A stretch of 64,000 nt of DNA from Mesobacillus maritimus (GTDB lineage: Bacteria; Bacillota; Bacilli; Bacillales; Cytobacillaceae), in assembly GCF_019749255.1 (NCBI RefSeq), contig NZ_JACWFH010000008.1, forward strand, positions 477,937-541,936, in the 5' to 3' direction. Under the pieces are notes generated by a model that saw only the letters and a program-made list of their open reading frames with translations, searched no databases and had not been told where the DNA came from. Each line of letters starts with the position of its first letter. Positions within the stretch are counted from its first letter, which is position 1. The translations under genes were made by a program, and so were the position numbers. Shown piece by piece: positions 42,947 to 52,662 of this stretch.

Positions 42947-43795
42947 ATGAAAAAGGTTGTTGTAACTGGGGGAAGCGGTCTTCTTGGTTCCGCTGTCATC
43001 CAAGAGTTTTTAAATCATGGTTATCAAGTTATTAACGCAGATCTGAAACACCCAGAGGAAGCGCTATGTAGAACGGTGATAACCGATCTAACAAATCTAG
43101 GAGAGGTATACGGAGTATTGGCAGATGCTGATGCAGTTGTGCATCTTGCTGCGATTCCGGTGGCTTACTCTCATCCAAATGAAGTGACGTTCCGAAATAA
43201 TGTTATGTCCACTTATAATATTTTAGAAGCGGCAAGTAACCTAGGGATTAAAAAAGCGGTCATTTCATCTAGTGAGTCCTCCTACGGAATTTGTTTTTCA
43301 AAGCAAAACTTAGGTCCGCAATATGTTCCAATTGATGAAGAACATCCACAGATGCCTGAGGAAAGCTATGGGTTGTCGAAGATTGTAAATGAGAAAACAG
43401 CAGACATGATTCACCAAAGGACAGGCATGCAGGTTGTATCCTTTAGATTGGGGAATGTCATATCGCCTGAAATGTATCAGAATTTCCCTCGATTCATCCA
43501 TAATCCGGAGGAACGTAAACCAATTCTTTGGAGCTATATCGATACAAGGGACGCTGCAACTGCTTATCGGTTAGCGATTGAGACAGATGGACTTGGTTCC
43601 GTTGCTCTAAATATCGGTGCGGATGAGACAAGCATGGATATGGAAAGCAAACAGTTAATGGAAATCTGCTTTCCTGATGTTAAGGATTTCCGTAAAGATT
43701 TAGCTGGTTTTGCTCCTTTGCTAAACAACGAAAAGGCGAAGAAACTATTAAATTGGAAACCAGTACATAAATGGAGAAATTATGTGAAGCTTTAA
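42947..43795 (+). CDS. NAD-dependent epimerase/dehydratase family protein
   Basis: A 282-residue extended-SDR enzyme. The dinucleotide motif is VVVTGGSGLLGSAVI (4-18), followed by HLAAIP near residue 71, SSSESSYG (catalytic Ser region) and ESYGLSKIVNEK (Tyr and Lys of YxxxK, with L before S). The C-terminal half is shorter than in UDP-sugar epimerases and has WSYIDTRDAATAYRLAIE. The substrate is probably a nucleotide sugar or similar, undefined. ATG 42947 follows GGGAAAG. Its neighbour 32 bases on is an aldo/keto reductase, so the two probably share a transcript. Confidence 0.88.
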   Translation: MKKVVVTGGSGLLGSAVIQEFLNHGYQVINADLKHPEEALCRTVITDLTNLGEVYGVLADADAVVHLAAIPVAYSHPNEVTFRNNVMSTYNILEAASNLGIKKAVISSSESSYGICFSKQNLGPQYVPIDEEHPQMPEESYGLSKIVNEKTADMIHQRTGMQVVSFRLGNVISPEMYQNFPRFIHNPEERKPILWSYIDTRDAATAYRLAIETDGLGSVALNIGADETSMDMESKQLMEICFPDVKDFRKDLAGFAPLLNNEKAKKLLNWKPVHKWRNYVKL

Positions 43796-43827
43796 TGGTT
43801 ATTGAATTATGAGGAGGAGAGAGATAA

Positions 43828-44667
43828 ATGTTGAATAATCTAAAAAGTACGACTACCTTACATAATGGGGTTGAAATGCCATGGCTAGGATTAGGAGTTT
43901 TCAAAGTAGAAGATGGCGATGAAGTAGTCTCTTCGGTTAAGGCCGCACTAGAAGCAGGCTACAAAAGCATTGATACGGCAGCCATTTACGGAAATGAAGT
44001 TGGCGTGGGAAAAGCAATTGCAGAATCCAACGTTCCTCGTGAAGAGCTATTTATTACAACGAAACTATGGAATTCAAATCAAGGTTACGAAGCGACATTG
44101 GCTGCATTTGATGAAAGTATGGAGAAGTTAGGATTAGACTATTTAGACCTTTACCTTATTCACTGGCCACTTCCTTCTCATGGAAAATATGTTGAAACAT
44201 GGAAAGCTTTAGAGAAGCTCTATAAAGATGGGCGTGTTCGTGCGATAGGCGTAAGTAACTTTAAGATTCACCATCTTGAAGATGTATTAGAGAATTGTGA
44301 AATTAAACCGATGGTCAATCAAGTAGAATACCATCCACGTTTCAATCAAAGCGAACTCCATGAATTTTGTAAAAAGCACGAAATCCAGCTTGAAGCATGG
44401 TCCCCACTAATGCAAGGTGGACTTCTAGATGAACCAACTCTCGTTGAGATCGCTAACAAATATAAGAAATCAACAGCCCAAGTCATTATTCGTTGGGATT
44501 TACAAACTGGTGTGGTAACGATTCCAAAGTCAACAAAACCTCATCGTATAGCGGAAAATGCAGATGTTTTTGATTTTGAATTAACTTCAGAGGACATGGA
44601 TAAAATCAATGCATTGAACCAAAATCAGCGTATGTTTGCTGATCCAGATGAATTTAATAAAGCGTAA
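43828..44667 (+). CDS. yvgN: Aldo/keto reductase, glyoxal/methylglyoxal reductase YvgN
   Basis: A 279-residue NADPH-dependent reductase. The catalytic tetrad is in place: D of [11 protein letters not shown] (with Tyr), K of [10 protein letters not shown] and H of YLIHWPLP. The cofactor motif is [20 protein letters not shown]. The opening [20 protein letters not shown] and the [13 protein letters not shown] loop match B. subtilis YvgN (glyoxal reductase) closely in my memory. The YtbE-type paralogue is the main alternative. GAGGAGGAGAG precedes the ATG and a terminator follows. Confidence 0.88.
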   Translation: MLNNLKSTTTLHNGVEMPWLGLGVFKVEDGDEVVSSVKAALEAGYKSIDTAAIYGNEVGVGKAIAESNVPREELFITTKLWNSNQGYEATLAAFDESMEKLGLDYLDLYLIHWPLPSHGKYVETWKALEKLYKDGRVRAIGVSNFKIHHLEDVLENCEIKPMVNQVEYHPRFNQSELHEFCKKHEIQLEAWSPLMQGGLLDEPTLVEIANKYKKSTAQVIIRWDLQTGVVTIPKSTKPHRIAENADVFDFELTSEDMDKINALNQNQRMFADPDEFNKA

Positions 44668-44675
44668 GAATGACT

Positions 44676-44707
44676 TCTACCTCATGTTTATGAGGTAGAT
44701 TTTTTTG
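44676..44707 (+). terminator. Terminator of yvgN
   Basis: TCTACCTCAT/ATGAGGTAGA with loop GTTT, then seven T. Confidence 0.88.
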
Positions 44708-44747
44708 TTTTGTGGAAAAATAATCTAAGTAATCAAAAGCGGTCGCA

Positions 44748-44802
44748 AATTGATTATATTTTGATTGAAATTGAAAGTTTTTGGAGTATAATGATTGAAA
44801 AA
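44748..44802 (+). promoter_or_regulatory. fru operon promoter and probable FruR operators
   Basis: The promoter is TTGAAA (44765-44770) and TATAAT (44787-44792), 16 bases apart. The 9-mer TGATTGAAA occurs twice, at 44762-44770 over the -35 and at 44794-44802 just past the -10, exactly 32 bases apart. A related ATTGATTATA lies upstream. Repeats on either side of the -10 fit repression by the DeoR-type regulator encoded first in the operon; this is inference. Confidence 0.65.
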
Positions 44803-44856
44803 TGAATCCGTTATCAATATAATAGACCTATAAATGTAAGAAAGGGTGTTGTTTGT

Positions 44857-45609
44857 ATGCTAACACCTGAACGCCAACGGATAATACTTCAAAGGGTGAA
44901 GGAGAAATCCGTGGTGAAAATACAGGAATTAGTCGAACTTACAGGAACTTCGGAATCAACTATACGTCGTGATTTAACGCAGCTCGAGCAGGGAAAATTC
45001 CTTAAACGTGTTCATGGCGGTGCGGCGAAACTGCAAGGGAAGCTACAAGAACCGAGTATGATAGAAAAATCGAGCAAAAACCTCCAACAAAAACAGCGCA
45101 TTGCTAAATTTGCTTCAAGTTTAATAGAGGAGGGGGACTCGATTTATCTTGATGCCGGGTCGACGACCTTTGAGATGATTCCTTTTTTACCGAATAAAGA
45201 TATTGTGGTTGTAACGAATGGAATCATGCATGTGAATTCACTGTTAGAAAAGGGGATCCTCACATACATGATTGGTGGCTATGCGAAACCCAAAACAAAG
45301 GCGCTCATAGGTAGAGGTGCATTAGAAAGCCTAGAACAATATTATTTTGATAAATGCTTCTTAGGTGTAAATGGGATTCATCCTGAATTTGGCTATACGA
45401 CACCAGATCAGGAGGAAGCATTAATAAAACAAAAGGCAATGAAAATGGCGAGAGAGTCTTTTGTCCTAGCTGATCGTTCCAAGTTTTCGGAGGTGTCGTT
45501 TGCAAAGATTGGAAATATCAATGAGTCGATGATTATTACTGACGACATCGAGGATGAAACTCTGAATAATTTCGAGAGTAAAACTAGCATAAAGGTTGTG
45601 ACATCATGA
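44857..45609 (+). CDS. fruR: DeoR-family transcription repressor of the fructose operon, FruR
   Basis: A 250-residue repressor. The N-terminal helix-turn-helix is MLTPERQRIILQRVKEKSVV then IQELVELTGTSESTIRRDLT, typical of DeoR proteins, followed by KRVHGGA. The C-terminal sugar-phosphate sensor has EGDSIYLDAGSTTFEM, VVTNGIMHVN, GGYAKPKTKALIG and ADRSKFSEVSFAKIG. By family, fructose-1-phosphate should release it from DNA. Its stop overlaps the fruK start by four bases. AAAGGGTG precedes the ATG. Confidence 0.92.
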   Translation: MLTPERQRIILQRVKEKSVVKIQELVELTGTSESTIRRDLTQLEQGKFLKRVHGGAAKLQGKLQEPSMIEKSSKNLQQKQRIAKFASSLIEEGDSIYLDAGSTTFEMIPFLPNKDIVVVTNGIMHVNSLLEKGILTYMIGGYAKPKTKALIGRGALESLEQYYFDKCFLGVNGIHPEFGYTTPDQEEALIKQKAMKMARESFVLADRSKFSEVSFAKIGNINESMIITDDIEDETLNNFESKTSIKVVTS

Positions 45610-46520
45610 TTTATACACTTACGCTTAACCCTTCCGTTGATTATATTGTCAATGTTGAGGATGTGATCTTAGGGAAACTAAACAGAACCAAGTCAGAAGC
45701 AAAATTTCCAGGTGGTAAGGGGATTAATGTTTCTCGATTACTATCTTCCATGGGAGTTAACAGTATTGCGACAGGGTTTCTTGGAGGATTTACTGGGACC
45801 TATGTGAAGGATTATTTAAATAAAGAAGGAATTGAAACGGCATTTGTGGAGGTAGAGGAAGACACAAGAATTAATATAAAGTTAAAGTCCACCGATGAAA
45901 CAGAAATTAATGGACAAGGGCCAACAATAACAGAGGAAAATCTGAACCGATTAAAACATCAAATCAGACAATTAACCAGTGAGGATGTTTTAGTGTTGGC
46001 AGGGAGTATTCCTTCAAAGTTACCTGGTACTATTTATGAAGAGTTGGTACAGGTTTGTCATGAAACCGGAACTGCTTTTGTCGTTGATGCGGAGGGAAGT
46101 ATTTTGAAGAGGGTCCTTCACTTCCGACCATTTTTAATTAAACCAAATCACCATGAACTGGGACAGTTCTTCGGCAAAGAAATAGCATCTTGTGAAGAAG
46201 CATTGCATTATGGAAAGAAACTTGTGGAACTTGGAGCGAAAAATGTCATTGTTTCACTTGCTGATAAAGGTGCAGTCTTCGTGAACGAGAAGGTAGCTTT
46301 AACGGCAACTGTTCCAAAAGGAGAGTTGAAAAGCTCTGTTGGTGCTGGAGATTCGATGGTTGCAGCGTTTTTGGCGAAAAGTATTAATAGTGGAGATTTA
46401 AAGGAAGCGTTTCGTTATAGTGTTGCCTCTGGCAGTGCAACAGCCTTTTCAATTGGTCTAGGTACACCAGAAAAAATCGATGAATTGTTGCCACAAGTTC
46501 AACTTACTGAGGCTCTATAG
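45606..46520 (+). CDS. fruK: 1-phosphofructokinase FruK
   Basis: A 304-residue PfkB-family kinase that turns fructose-1-phosphate into fructose-1,6-bisphosphate. MIYTLTLNPSVDYIVNVEDV, the GGKGINVSRLLSSMGV loop, the LIKPNHHELGQFFG segment and the catalytic GAGDSMVAAFLAKS (Asp as base) are all present. The start codon is coupled to the fruR stop. Twelve bases separate it from fruA. Confidence 0.95.
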   Translation: MIYTLTLNPSVDYIVNVEDVILGKLNRTKSEAKFPGGKGINVSRLLSSMGVNSIATGFLGGFTGTYVKDYLNKEGIETAFVEVEEDTRINIKLKSTDETEINGQGPTITEENLNRLKHQIRQLTSEDVLVLAGSIPSKLPGTIYEELVQVCHETGTAFVVDAEGSILKRVLHFRPFLIKPNHHELGQFFGKEIASCEEALHYGKKLVELGAKNVIVSLADKGAVFVNEKVALTATVPKGELKSSVGAGDSMVAAFLAKSINSGDLKEAFRYSVASGSATAFSIGLGTPEKIDELLPQVQLTEAL

Positions 46521-46532
46521 GAGGAAAAGAAG

Positions 46533-48410
46533 ATGAGAATTACACAATTATTAACAAAAGACACGATTCTTCTTTCAATGAACGGGAAAGACAAAGAAGA
46601 AGCAATTGATAATCTAGTGGATGTCTTGGTAAAGGCAAAGAAGATTGATAGCCGTGAGGATTTTAAGGCAGCAATTTTGAAAAGAGAAGATCAAAGTACA
46701 ACAGGTGTTGGCGATGGTATTGCGATTCCACACGCTAAAACCAAATCCGTGAAGGAAGCAGCTATTGTCTTCGGCAAATCAAAAGACGGGGTAGACTATC
46801 AGTCTCTTGATGGTCAACCAGCGCACTTATTCTTTATGATTGCAGCACCAGAAGGAGCCAATAATACGCATCTTGAAGCCTTATCACGTTTGTCAGGGAT
46901 ATTGATGAGAGAAGAAGTTCGTGGGAAATTAATGGCAGCGGCATCCGAGAATGAAGTGATTGATGTTATTAATAGCTATGATGAAGAAGACGAGGAAGAA
47001 ACAGATGTTTCTGCTAGTAAGAACTATGTGGTTGCGGTAACAGCTTGTCCTACGGGAATTGCCCATACGTATATGGCGGCAGATGCCTTGAAGGCGAAGG
47101 CTGCAGAACTTGGAGTTGATATTAAAGTAGAAACTAGAGGTTCGAGCGGAGCAAAGAATGTATTGACGGAAGAAGACATAAAAAATGCTGTCGGCGTCAT
47201 TGTTGCTGCTGATACAAAAGTAGATATGGCCCGATTCGCAGGGAAACCGGTCATTGAAACAGCGGTTGCGAATGGAATCCGCAAACCTCAGGAATTGATT
47301 GAACGAGCTTTAAAACAAGATGCTCCGATTTATAAAGCAGATGCTTCTGGCTCAGTAGAACCCGATAAGAAGGAAGAGAAGAAGTCTATTGGTTCAACCA
47401 TCTATAAACACTTGATGAATGGTGTTTCCAACATGCTGCCATTTGTCGTTGGTGGTGGAATCTTAATTGCGATGTCTTTCTTATTTGGCTATAATGCTGC
47501 AGACCCTAATGATCCAAGCTACCATCCAATTGCAAAGGCATTGATGGATATTGGTGGCGGTGCAGGTGCATTTGGTTTACTAGTACCCGTACTTGCCGGC
47601 TTTATTGCAATGAGTATTGCAGACCGACCTGGATTTGCTCCTGGTATGGTCGGCGGGTTACTCGCAGCAACAGGAGGAGCAGGCTTCTTAGGCGGTTTAG
47701 TAGCTGGTTTCCTTGCTGGTTATCTTGTAATTGGATTGAAGAAGGTATTATCTGTTCTTCCAACGTCATTAGAAGGAATTAAAACCATCCTTCTTTACCC
47801 ACTCTTTGGGATTGCGTTAACGGGATTTTTAATGATTTTCTTAGTGAATGAGCCTGTGGGCGCTTTAAATCAAGGAATTTCAAATTGGTTATCTGGCCTT
47901 GGTACCGGAAATGCTGTTTTACTTGGAGCAGTTTTAGGGTTAATGATGGCAGTAGACATGGGTGGTCCTGTAAATAAAGCTGCGTATGTGTTTGGAACAG
48001 GTTTATTAGCAAATGGTGTATACGAACCAATGGCAGCAATTATGGCAGGAGGAATGGTTCCGCCACTTGGAATTGCAATTGCGACTACGATATTCAAAAA
48101 TAAATTTAACAAACAAGAACTAGATGCAGGGAAAGCGAACTATATTATGGGTTTATCCTTTATTACTGAAGGGGCGATTCCATATGCAGCAGCAGACCCA
48201 CTTCGTGTTATTCCTTCTTCTGTGGCTGGTGCAGCTGTAGCAGGCGGGTTAACCATGATGTTTGATATCAGTTTGAGAGCTCCACATGGCGGATTGTTTG
48301 TTGTCCCATTAGTCGAAGGGAATTGGTTAATGTATCTCCTTGCGATTGTGGCAGGAGCAATTGTTACAGCCATCATGCTTGGAATCTTAAAGAAACCAGT
48401 AGAAAAATAG
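46533..48410 (+). CDS. fruA: PTS fructose transporter, EIIABC FruA
   Basis: A 625-residue fused phosphotransferase permease importing fructose as fructose-1-phosphate. The IIA domain (1-145) has the phospho-histidine in DGIAIPHAKT (about H67). The IIB domain (165-265) has the phospho-cysteine in VVAVTACPTGIAHTYMAADA (about C172). IIC (about 290-620) is a multi-spanning channel with MNGVSNMLPFVVGGGILIAM and SFITEGAIPYAAADPLRVIP. A Glu/Asp-rich linker joins A and B. AGGAGG precedes the ATG. Order A-B-C is as in B. subtilis FruA. Confidence 0.95.
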   Translation: MRITQLLTKDTILLSMNGKDKEEAIDNLVDVLVKAKKIDSREDFKAAILKREDQSTTGVGDGIAIPHAKTKSVKEAAIVFGKSKDGVDYQSLDGQPAHLFFMIAAPEGANNTHLEALSRLSGILMREEVRGKLMAAASENEVIDVINSYDEEDEEETDVSASKNYVVAVTACPTGIAHTYMAADALKAKAAELGVDIKVETRGSSGAKNVLTEEDIKNAVGVIVAADTKVDMARFAGKPVIETAVANGIRKPQELIERALKQDAPIYKADASGSVEPDKKEEKKSIGSTIYKHLMNGVSNMLPFVVGGGILIAMSFLFGYNAADPNDPSYHPIAKALMDIGGGAGAFGLLVPVLAGFIAMSIADRPGFAPGMVGGLLAATGGAGFLGGLVAGFLAGYLVIGLKKVLSVLPTSLEGIKTILLYPLFGIALTGFLMIFLVNEPVGALNQGISNWLSGLGTGNAVLLGAVLGLMMAVDMGGPVNKAAYVFGTGLLANGVYEPMAAIMAGGMVPPLGIAIATTIFKNKFNKQELDAGKANYIMGLSFITEGAIPYAAADPLRVIPSSVAGAAVAGGLTMMFDISLRAPHGGLFVVPLVEGNWLMYLLAIVAGAIVTAIMLGILKKPVEK

Positions 48411-48431
48411 AATAAGATCTGCTAGATAAAT

Positions 48432-48460
48432 GGGTTCCAATGCAAATTGGGACCTATTTT
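48432..48460 (+). terminator. Terminator of the fru operon
   Basis: GGTTCCAAT pairs with ATTGGGACC, then TATTTTGT. Confidence 0.7.
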
Positions 48461-48579
48461 GTAGTGAGGGGACTTTGTTAGTTTATCCAATTATCTCCAA
48501 TGCGTTTTCTCGTTAGGGACAGACATAATTCATGTCGCACTCCATATTCTTTTATGAGGATAAAAGGAGGAGACGTGAA

Positions 48580-49380
48580 ATGTCAAAGGATTTTCAAAGT
48601 GCCGCTAAATTTGAACACCGTTTTTGGCTTCAGGTATTAGGTGATCATGGCCGATTCATCCGTGATGCGCTTGCTCCTAGTGAAAAGAAAGAAATTGACA
48701 CTGCAACATACTTCATCTATACGTTTGACCGGTTACTTCAGAGTGTAGAGGCAGCGGATCTAGTTCAATTGAGCAAAAAAGCAGATGAAGAAGCTAAAAA
48801 GATTCGTGCCTTTAAATTGGACTTGATTGAAAAAATGTTACTCGGAAAAGTAACAATTCAATTTACACCTAGTTTCATTAACCATATGGTGAATGAGGTG
48901 GAGGAATATCTTCAGGTATTGGAGTATTTAAAGCAATCCCAAACGCCACCAATTTTTCATGAACTGCATCATCATCTAGTTTGGTTACTGGATGCAGCGG
49001 GTCATGCGGGGACTATCTCAGACAATCTTGACCGGACAGAGAAACAATTAAAAGAAAAAAGTGATACGTATACGAAGCATTTTGAGGACTTTTACCTAAA
49101 GGCGGTTGAAATGGCAGGGTATTTACGAACCAACCTTTCCTCTTTTCCTGCTTTAGAGAGGATGAATAGTGAGGTTTCACTTGAGATGCAGCTTTTTATG
49201 GGATTTCTCGAGGAGTTGGAAGAAATGGAATTGAGTGAAAAGGTCTTAGGAGCAATTGCCCCATTAATGGCCGACCATATGTACAGAGAAGAATGTTATT
49301 ATCTTACGAAAGTGGCAGAAGCAACTGGAAAACAGGGACCGAATTGTGACCCTGGTAAACCCCGAATTGAAACCAACTAA
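48580..49380 (+). CDS. DUF2935 domain protein
   Basis: A 267-residue all-helical cytosolic protein. It contains two similar halves, each with an EHRFWLQVLGDHGRFIRDAL-like helix (here near residues 10-29) and a histidine-rich match in the middle (FHELHHHLVWLLDAAGHAGT) and end (LMADHMYREECYYL). The H, E and D spacing resembles a ferritin-like or hemerythrin-like metal bundle, though the function is not known. AGGAGG precedes the ATG. A terminator follows. Confidence 0.85.
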   Translation: MSKDFQSAAKFEHRFWLQVLGDHGRFIRDALAPSEKKEIDTATYFIYTFDRLLQSVEAADLVQLSKKADEEAKKIRAFKLDLIEKMLLGKVTIQFTPSFINHMVNEVEEYLQVLEYLKQSQTPPIFHELHHHLVWLLDAAGHAGTISDNLDRTEKQLKEKSDTYTKHFEDFYLKAVEMAGYLRTNLSSFPALERMNSEVSLEMQLFMGFLEELEEMELSEKVLGAIAPLMADHMYREECYYLTKVAEATGKQGPNCDPGKPRIETN

Positions 49381-49385
49381 AAACA

Positions 49386-49412
49386 GAGCTTGGGGAATTC
49401 CCAAGCTCACAT
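49386..49412. terminator. Hairpin terminator after the DUF2935 gene
   Basis: GAGCTTGGG/CCCAAGCTC with loop GAATT, then a weak T run. Confidence 0.7.
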
Positions 49413-49453
49413 CTTTTATGTACAAGCGTTTTCCTCCATTATAGGAATTCACC

Positions 49454-50350
49454 TTAAATCGTTGTTTTTCTCCCAATTAAGATATCTAAATCAACAGTAA
49501 TTTCTAGCGAATCTTTCTCCAAAAATGCTATAGCCTTTTCTTCAGAAATGCCCCAGGTTAAAGGAGTCATCTGTATCAACGCATCAATAAAAGGGTGGCT
49601 GAGGTTCATCGTATACTGAATTCTAGTTTGATTCATTAAGGTAAAATGCTTGTTAAAATGTTCTACTGTGTCAACATTTGAGTAGGACTGTTTATCAGGG
49701 GCATCATAGAAGGCCTCTCTTAATTGAATTAAGTACCCACTTTGCGGCACGACTTTCAAAACGAACCCATCATCTTTCAATAATCGGTTAAATTCAGAAT
49801 AGTTGGATGGAGATAAGATATTTAAAATTACGTCAAACTGCTGATTTTCAAAAGGGGCGTTGGCTAGGTCTGCAACACACCAAATATTATTTTTATAATT
49901 TTTGCTAGCAACTAAAACGCCTTCCTTTGCAAGGTCAACTCCTACACCCATAACGGCTGTTTCATTATTGGAACGAACGAGATCACATATTGCTGCTAGA
50001 TGTGAGCCTTCCCCACATCCTGTATCAAGGATGGAAAGTGTTCCTTGGTGTGTTCCTTTGTTTTCTTTAATCATGTTTGCCAAGGCTTCACATAAAGGTT
50101 CAAAAAATCCACCTTCTGCAATCAATGTTCTCCTCGCTTCAAAAAGTTCTTTTCCGTATTTGGTTTTGATAGGGTGAGTAAGTAAGTTTAGATACCCTTG
50201 TTTTGTAAAATCATATGTATGGCGGTTGGTACACATCAAACTTTCAAATTGAACAACCTGCATGGAAGATTGGCATATTGGACATTTAAAAATCGATTCA
50301 AACTCACTTACATACTTCGCGCTCAATTTTCTTTGGGACAATTTAGACAA
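49454..50350 (-). CDS. rlmA: 23S rRNA guanine-N1 methyltransferase, RlmA family
   Basis: A 298-residue methyltransferase modifying a guanine in helix 35 of 23S rRNA, related to RlmA-I, RlmA-II and TlrB. The N-terminal zinc knuckle is FKCPICQSSMQVV with SLMCTNRHTYDFTKQGYLNL. The Rossmann core has LSILDTGCGEGSHLAAI, GVGVDLAKEGVLVASKN and FDVILNILSPSNYSEFNRLL. The target base (G745 or G748) cannot be told apart here; TlrB-type members give tylosin resistance. The start is TTG behind GAGGT. Confidence 0.85.
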   Translation of the reverse strand: MSKLSQRKLSAKYVSEFESIFKCPICQSSMQVVQFESLMCTNRHTYDFTKQGYLNLLTHPIKTKYGKELFEARRTLIAEGGFFEPLCEALANMIKENKGTHQGTLSILDTGCGEGSHLAAICDLVRSNNETAVMGVGVDLAKEGVLVASKNYKNNIWCVADLANAPFENQQFDVILNILSPSNYSEFNRLLKDDGFVLKVVPQSGYLIQLREAFYDAPDKQSYSNVDTVEHFNKHFTLMNQTRIQYTMNLSHPFIDALIQMTPLTWGISEEKAIAFLEKDSLEITVDLDILIGRKTTI

Positions 50351-50563
50351 TGAACGTACCTCACTTATTATTAATGGTAAAAGGATGAACAGACTTCCAA
50401 GAATAGATGCGAACCTAACTTAGGAAGTGTTAGTATCATTATAAACTTTTTTCACCTGTATGTATTCGTATAGCTTTATCCCAGTCTGGCTTTTAGCATG
50501 GATTTAATCCAATGTGGCATGATAATTCTATGTATAGGAAATTCTTCAAAAGGAGTGCCGAAG

Positions 50564-51346
50564 ATGCCTTTTTGCCAGTTAGAATATGGGAAAATCTATT
50601 ACGATGAATATGGTATGGGGACACCCGTGATAATGATCCATCCGCCTGCAATGGGGAGAAAAGTGTTCCATTATCAACAGCCGTTAGGGGAGAAATTTCA
50701 CCTAATCTTACCAGATTTGGGCGGACACGGAGACTCCAAGACAGATAAGGGTGTTTTCTCAATAACCGATTATGTTCAAGAAGTTCATGCGCTTCTCGAA
50801 CATCTAAACATTCAAAAAGTCGTCCTTTTTGGCTATTCATCAGGAGGCAATATCGTTCAAGAATTCGCCCTAACATATCCAGATAGAACCTTAGCGATTA
50901 TTTTATGCGGTGGGTTTCCACAGGTAGATTCTTATATTTTGAAATATGAGCATATTGTTGGAATGTATATGGCAAAAGAGCACCCTCATCTATTGGCAAA
51001 AGGAATTGCTACTGCTCATACCCATGACAAACCCATTCGAAAAATGATTTACGACCATATGATTAAGACGAACAGAACCACTTGGTTTCATTTTTATCGA
51101 GATTCCTTAAAATTTTCATGTGTAAGAAGGCTTCATCAACTGAAGGTACCACTCTATTTATTTTATGGATCACGTGATTTTACAAATAAGCATATCCGCT
51201 TATATAAGAAATATGTCCCAAATGTAAAAACCATTGTCATAAAAAAAGTTTCCCATCAATTAATTACAAAGAAACCGAATGAGTTTAACACTGCATTTGA
51301 AAAAATTGTCACGAGTTTGGAACAGAAGGAAAGTCCCACTCTATGA
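50564..51346 (+). CDS. Alpha/beta hydrolase
   Basis: A 260-residue cytosolic hydrolase. The nucleophile elbow is LFGYSSGGNIVQEFA (Ser near residue 89), the acid is probably in LFYGSRDFTNKH and the histidine in KKVSHQLITK. The early GMGTPVIMIHPPAMGRKVFH supplies the oxyanion region. The family covers esterases, lipases and dehalogenases, so the substrate is open. AGGAG precedes ATG 50564; the open frame before it lacks a site. It is divergent from rlmA. Confidence 0.85.
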   Translation: MPFCQLEYGKIYYDEYGMGTPVIMIHPPAMGRKVFHYQQPLGEKFHLILPDLGGHGDSKTDKGVFSITDYVQEVHALLEHLNIQKVVLFGYSSGGNIVQEFALTYPDRTLAIILCGGFPQVDSYILKYEHIVGMYMAKEHPHLLAKGIATAHTHDKPIRKMIYDHMIKTNRTTWFHFYRDSLKFSCVRRLHQLKVPLYLFYGSRDFTNKHIRLYKKYVPNVKTIVIKKVSHQLITKKPNEFNTAFEKIVTSLEQKESPTL

Positions 51347-51369
51347 GAAGAGAGGGACTTTCCTTTTTT
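51327..51369. terminator. Terminator between the hydrolase and MFS genes
   Basis: GGAAAGTCCC/GGGACTTTCC around a 16-base loop that includes the stop codon, then TTTTTT. Confidence 0.85.
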
Positions 51370-51402
51370 AATGTTTTGTTTTTTCCTTGTTAGGGAGAGT
51401 TT

Positions 51403-52662
51403 TTAAGCACCTTTTTTTGTTGGCTTAATCGCCATCAAAATAACCAATGCAGCAGCAAAGCTTAGGCCTGTTAACATATAAAACACAATTTTTTCGGAGT
51501 TTTTCATCATGACGGCAATGATGGGAGGTCCAGCTGCAACTCCAATAAATCGCATGGAACTATATATGGACGTGATGGTCCCGCGTTGCTTTTTATCAAT
51601 ATTTGCAGTGATAAGGGTATCGAGTGGAGGCAAAGAGGCTCCAATCCCGATAGCGCCAATCAAGAAAACAGTAATGAGATACCAAAGGTCTTTTGATAAT
51701 CCGAGGGCCGCAATGGATGCTCCCAGTAAAGCAAGACCTCCAAATGAGATCCATTTCATAAAGACCTGATTTTCTTTAATCAACTTTCCGGTGATATAAG
51801 ATGCCAAACAAAGAGCTCCAAGTGGCAATGCGAGAAATAACCCTTTTTTCAAATTCTTTATATCGTATTGGGATTCAAGTATTTCCGATAAATAAAATAA
51901 CACCCCAAATAAAACGAACATGACAATAATTCCAATGAAAAAAATGGCATATAGCCAACGACCATTTTTGGCGAATATTTCTTTTACCTTTTTAACAAAG
52001 TCTCGAAATGGAATAGCTTCAGCTTTTTTTGGACTCTTAACCAGGAAGATCATTAACAAAATTGAAATCAGGGATAAAACAGGAATTGAGAGAAATGGTA
52101 AAAACCAAATGATCCCTGCTAAAAAAGAGCCCAATATTGGGCTTAACACCTTTCCTAATGTATTAGAGGTTTCAATCATCCCTAAGGCGCTACTTACGTC
52201 GTCTTCATTCTTGAACATGTCTCCAACGAGAGGTAGAACAATTGGAAACGCACCAGCGGCTCCTGCTCCTTGTAACGCCCGTCCGACTAAAAGTAGCCAA
52301 TAACCACTATCCATTTGCCATGAAGCCCAACCAGCAATGAACCCGCCGATTCCTGTCAACACTAAACTAGGGATGATTACCTTCTTTCTACCAAGGCGGT
52401 CTGATAAGTACCCCGCTATTGGGATAAGAAAAATGGCGACAATGGAGTAAACTGTAATGACCAAGCTTGACTGAAAAGAAGAAATGTCCATTTCTGTCTC
52501 TAAAACTGGAAGGACAGGTATCAACATAGAGTTGCCTAAAGTCATCACCAAAGGAATTGAAGAAATAGATAATATGGCCCATTTCTGTTTGCTGATGCCT
52601 GACTTTTTCTTTTCAGTGGCCTTTCCTTCTGAACTGGAGAACAATTTTTCCACGTAATTCAT
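51403..52662 (-). CDS. MFS transporter, drug:H+ antiporter type
   Basis: A 419-residue major facilitator protein with twelve hydrophobic segments. The A motif after helix 2 is GYLSDRLGRKKVIIPSL. Helix 4-5 has LVGRALQGAGAAGAFPIVLP with a P-rich turn, and a charged loop separates the halves (SPKKAEAIPFRDFVKKVKEI). The arrangement resembles Bacillus DHA1 efflux pumps such as YitG or YfmO. The substrate is unknown. A 27-residue cytosolic head with KKKSGISKQKWA precedes helix 1. It is divergent from the MOSC gene. Confidence 0.88.
   Translation of the reverse strand: MNYVEKLFSSSEGKATEKKKSGISKQKWAILSISSIPLVMTLGNSMLIPVLPVLETEMDISSFQSSLVITVYSIVAIFLIPIAGYLSDRLGRKKVIIPSLVLTGIGGFIAGWASWQMDSGYWLLLVGRALQGAGAAGAFPIVLPLVGDMFKNEDDVSSALGMIETSNTLGKVLSPILGSFLAGIIWFLPFLSIPVLSLISILLMIFLVKSPKKAEAIPFRDFVKKVKEIFAKNGRWLYAIFFIGIIVMFVLFGVLFYLSEILESQYDIKNLKKGLFLALPLGALCLASYITGKLIKENQVFMKWISFGGLALLGASIAALGLSKDLWYLITVFLIGAIGIGASLPPLDTLITANIDKKQRGTITSIYSSMRFIGVAAGPPIIAVMMKNSEKIVFYMLTGLSFAAALVILMAIKPTKKGA

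Noticed and set aside
42814-43035. 73-codon frame before the epimerase
   Set aside because: It overlaps the epimerase start in another frame and shows no family motif. The GGAGG-like sequences belong to the epimerase.
52388-52582. Minus-strand short frame inside the MFS gene
   Set aside because: It is a different frame of the same strand as the transporter and lacks independent support.
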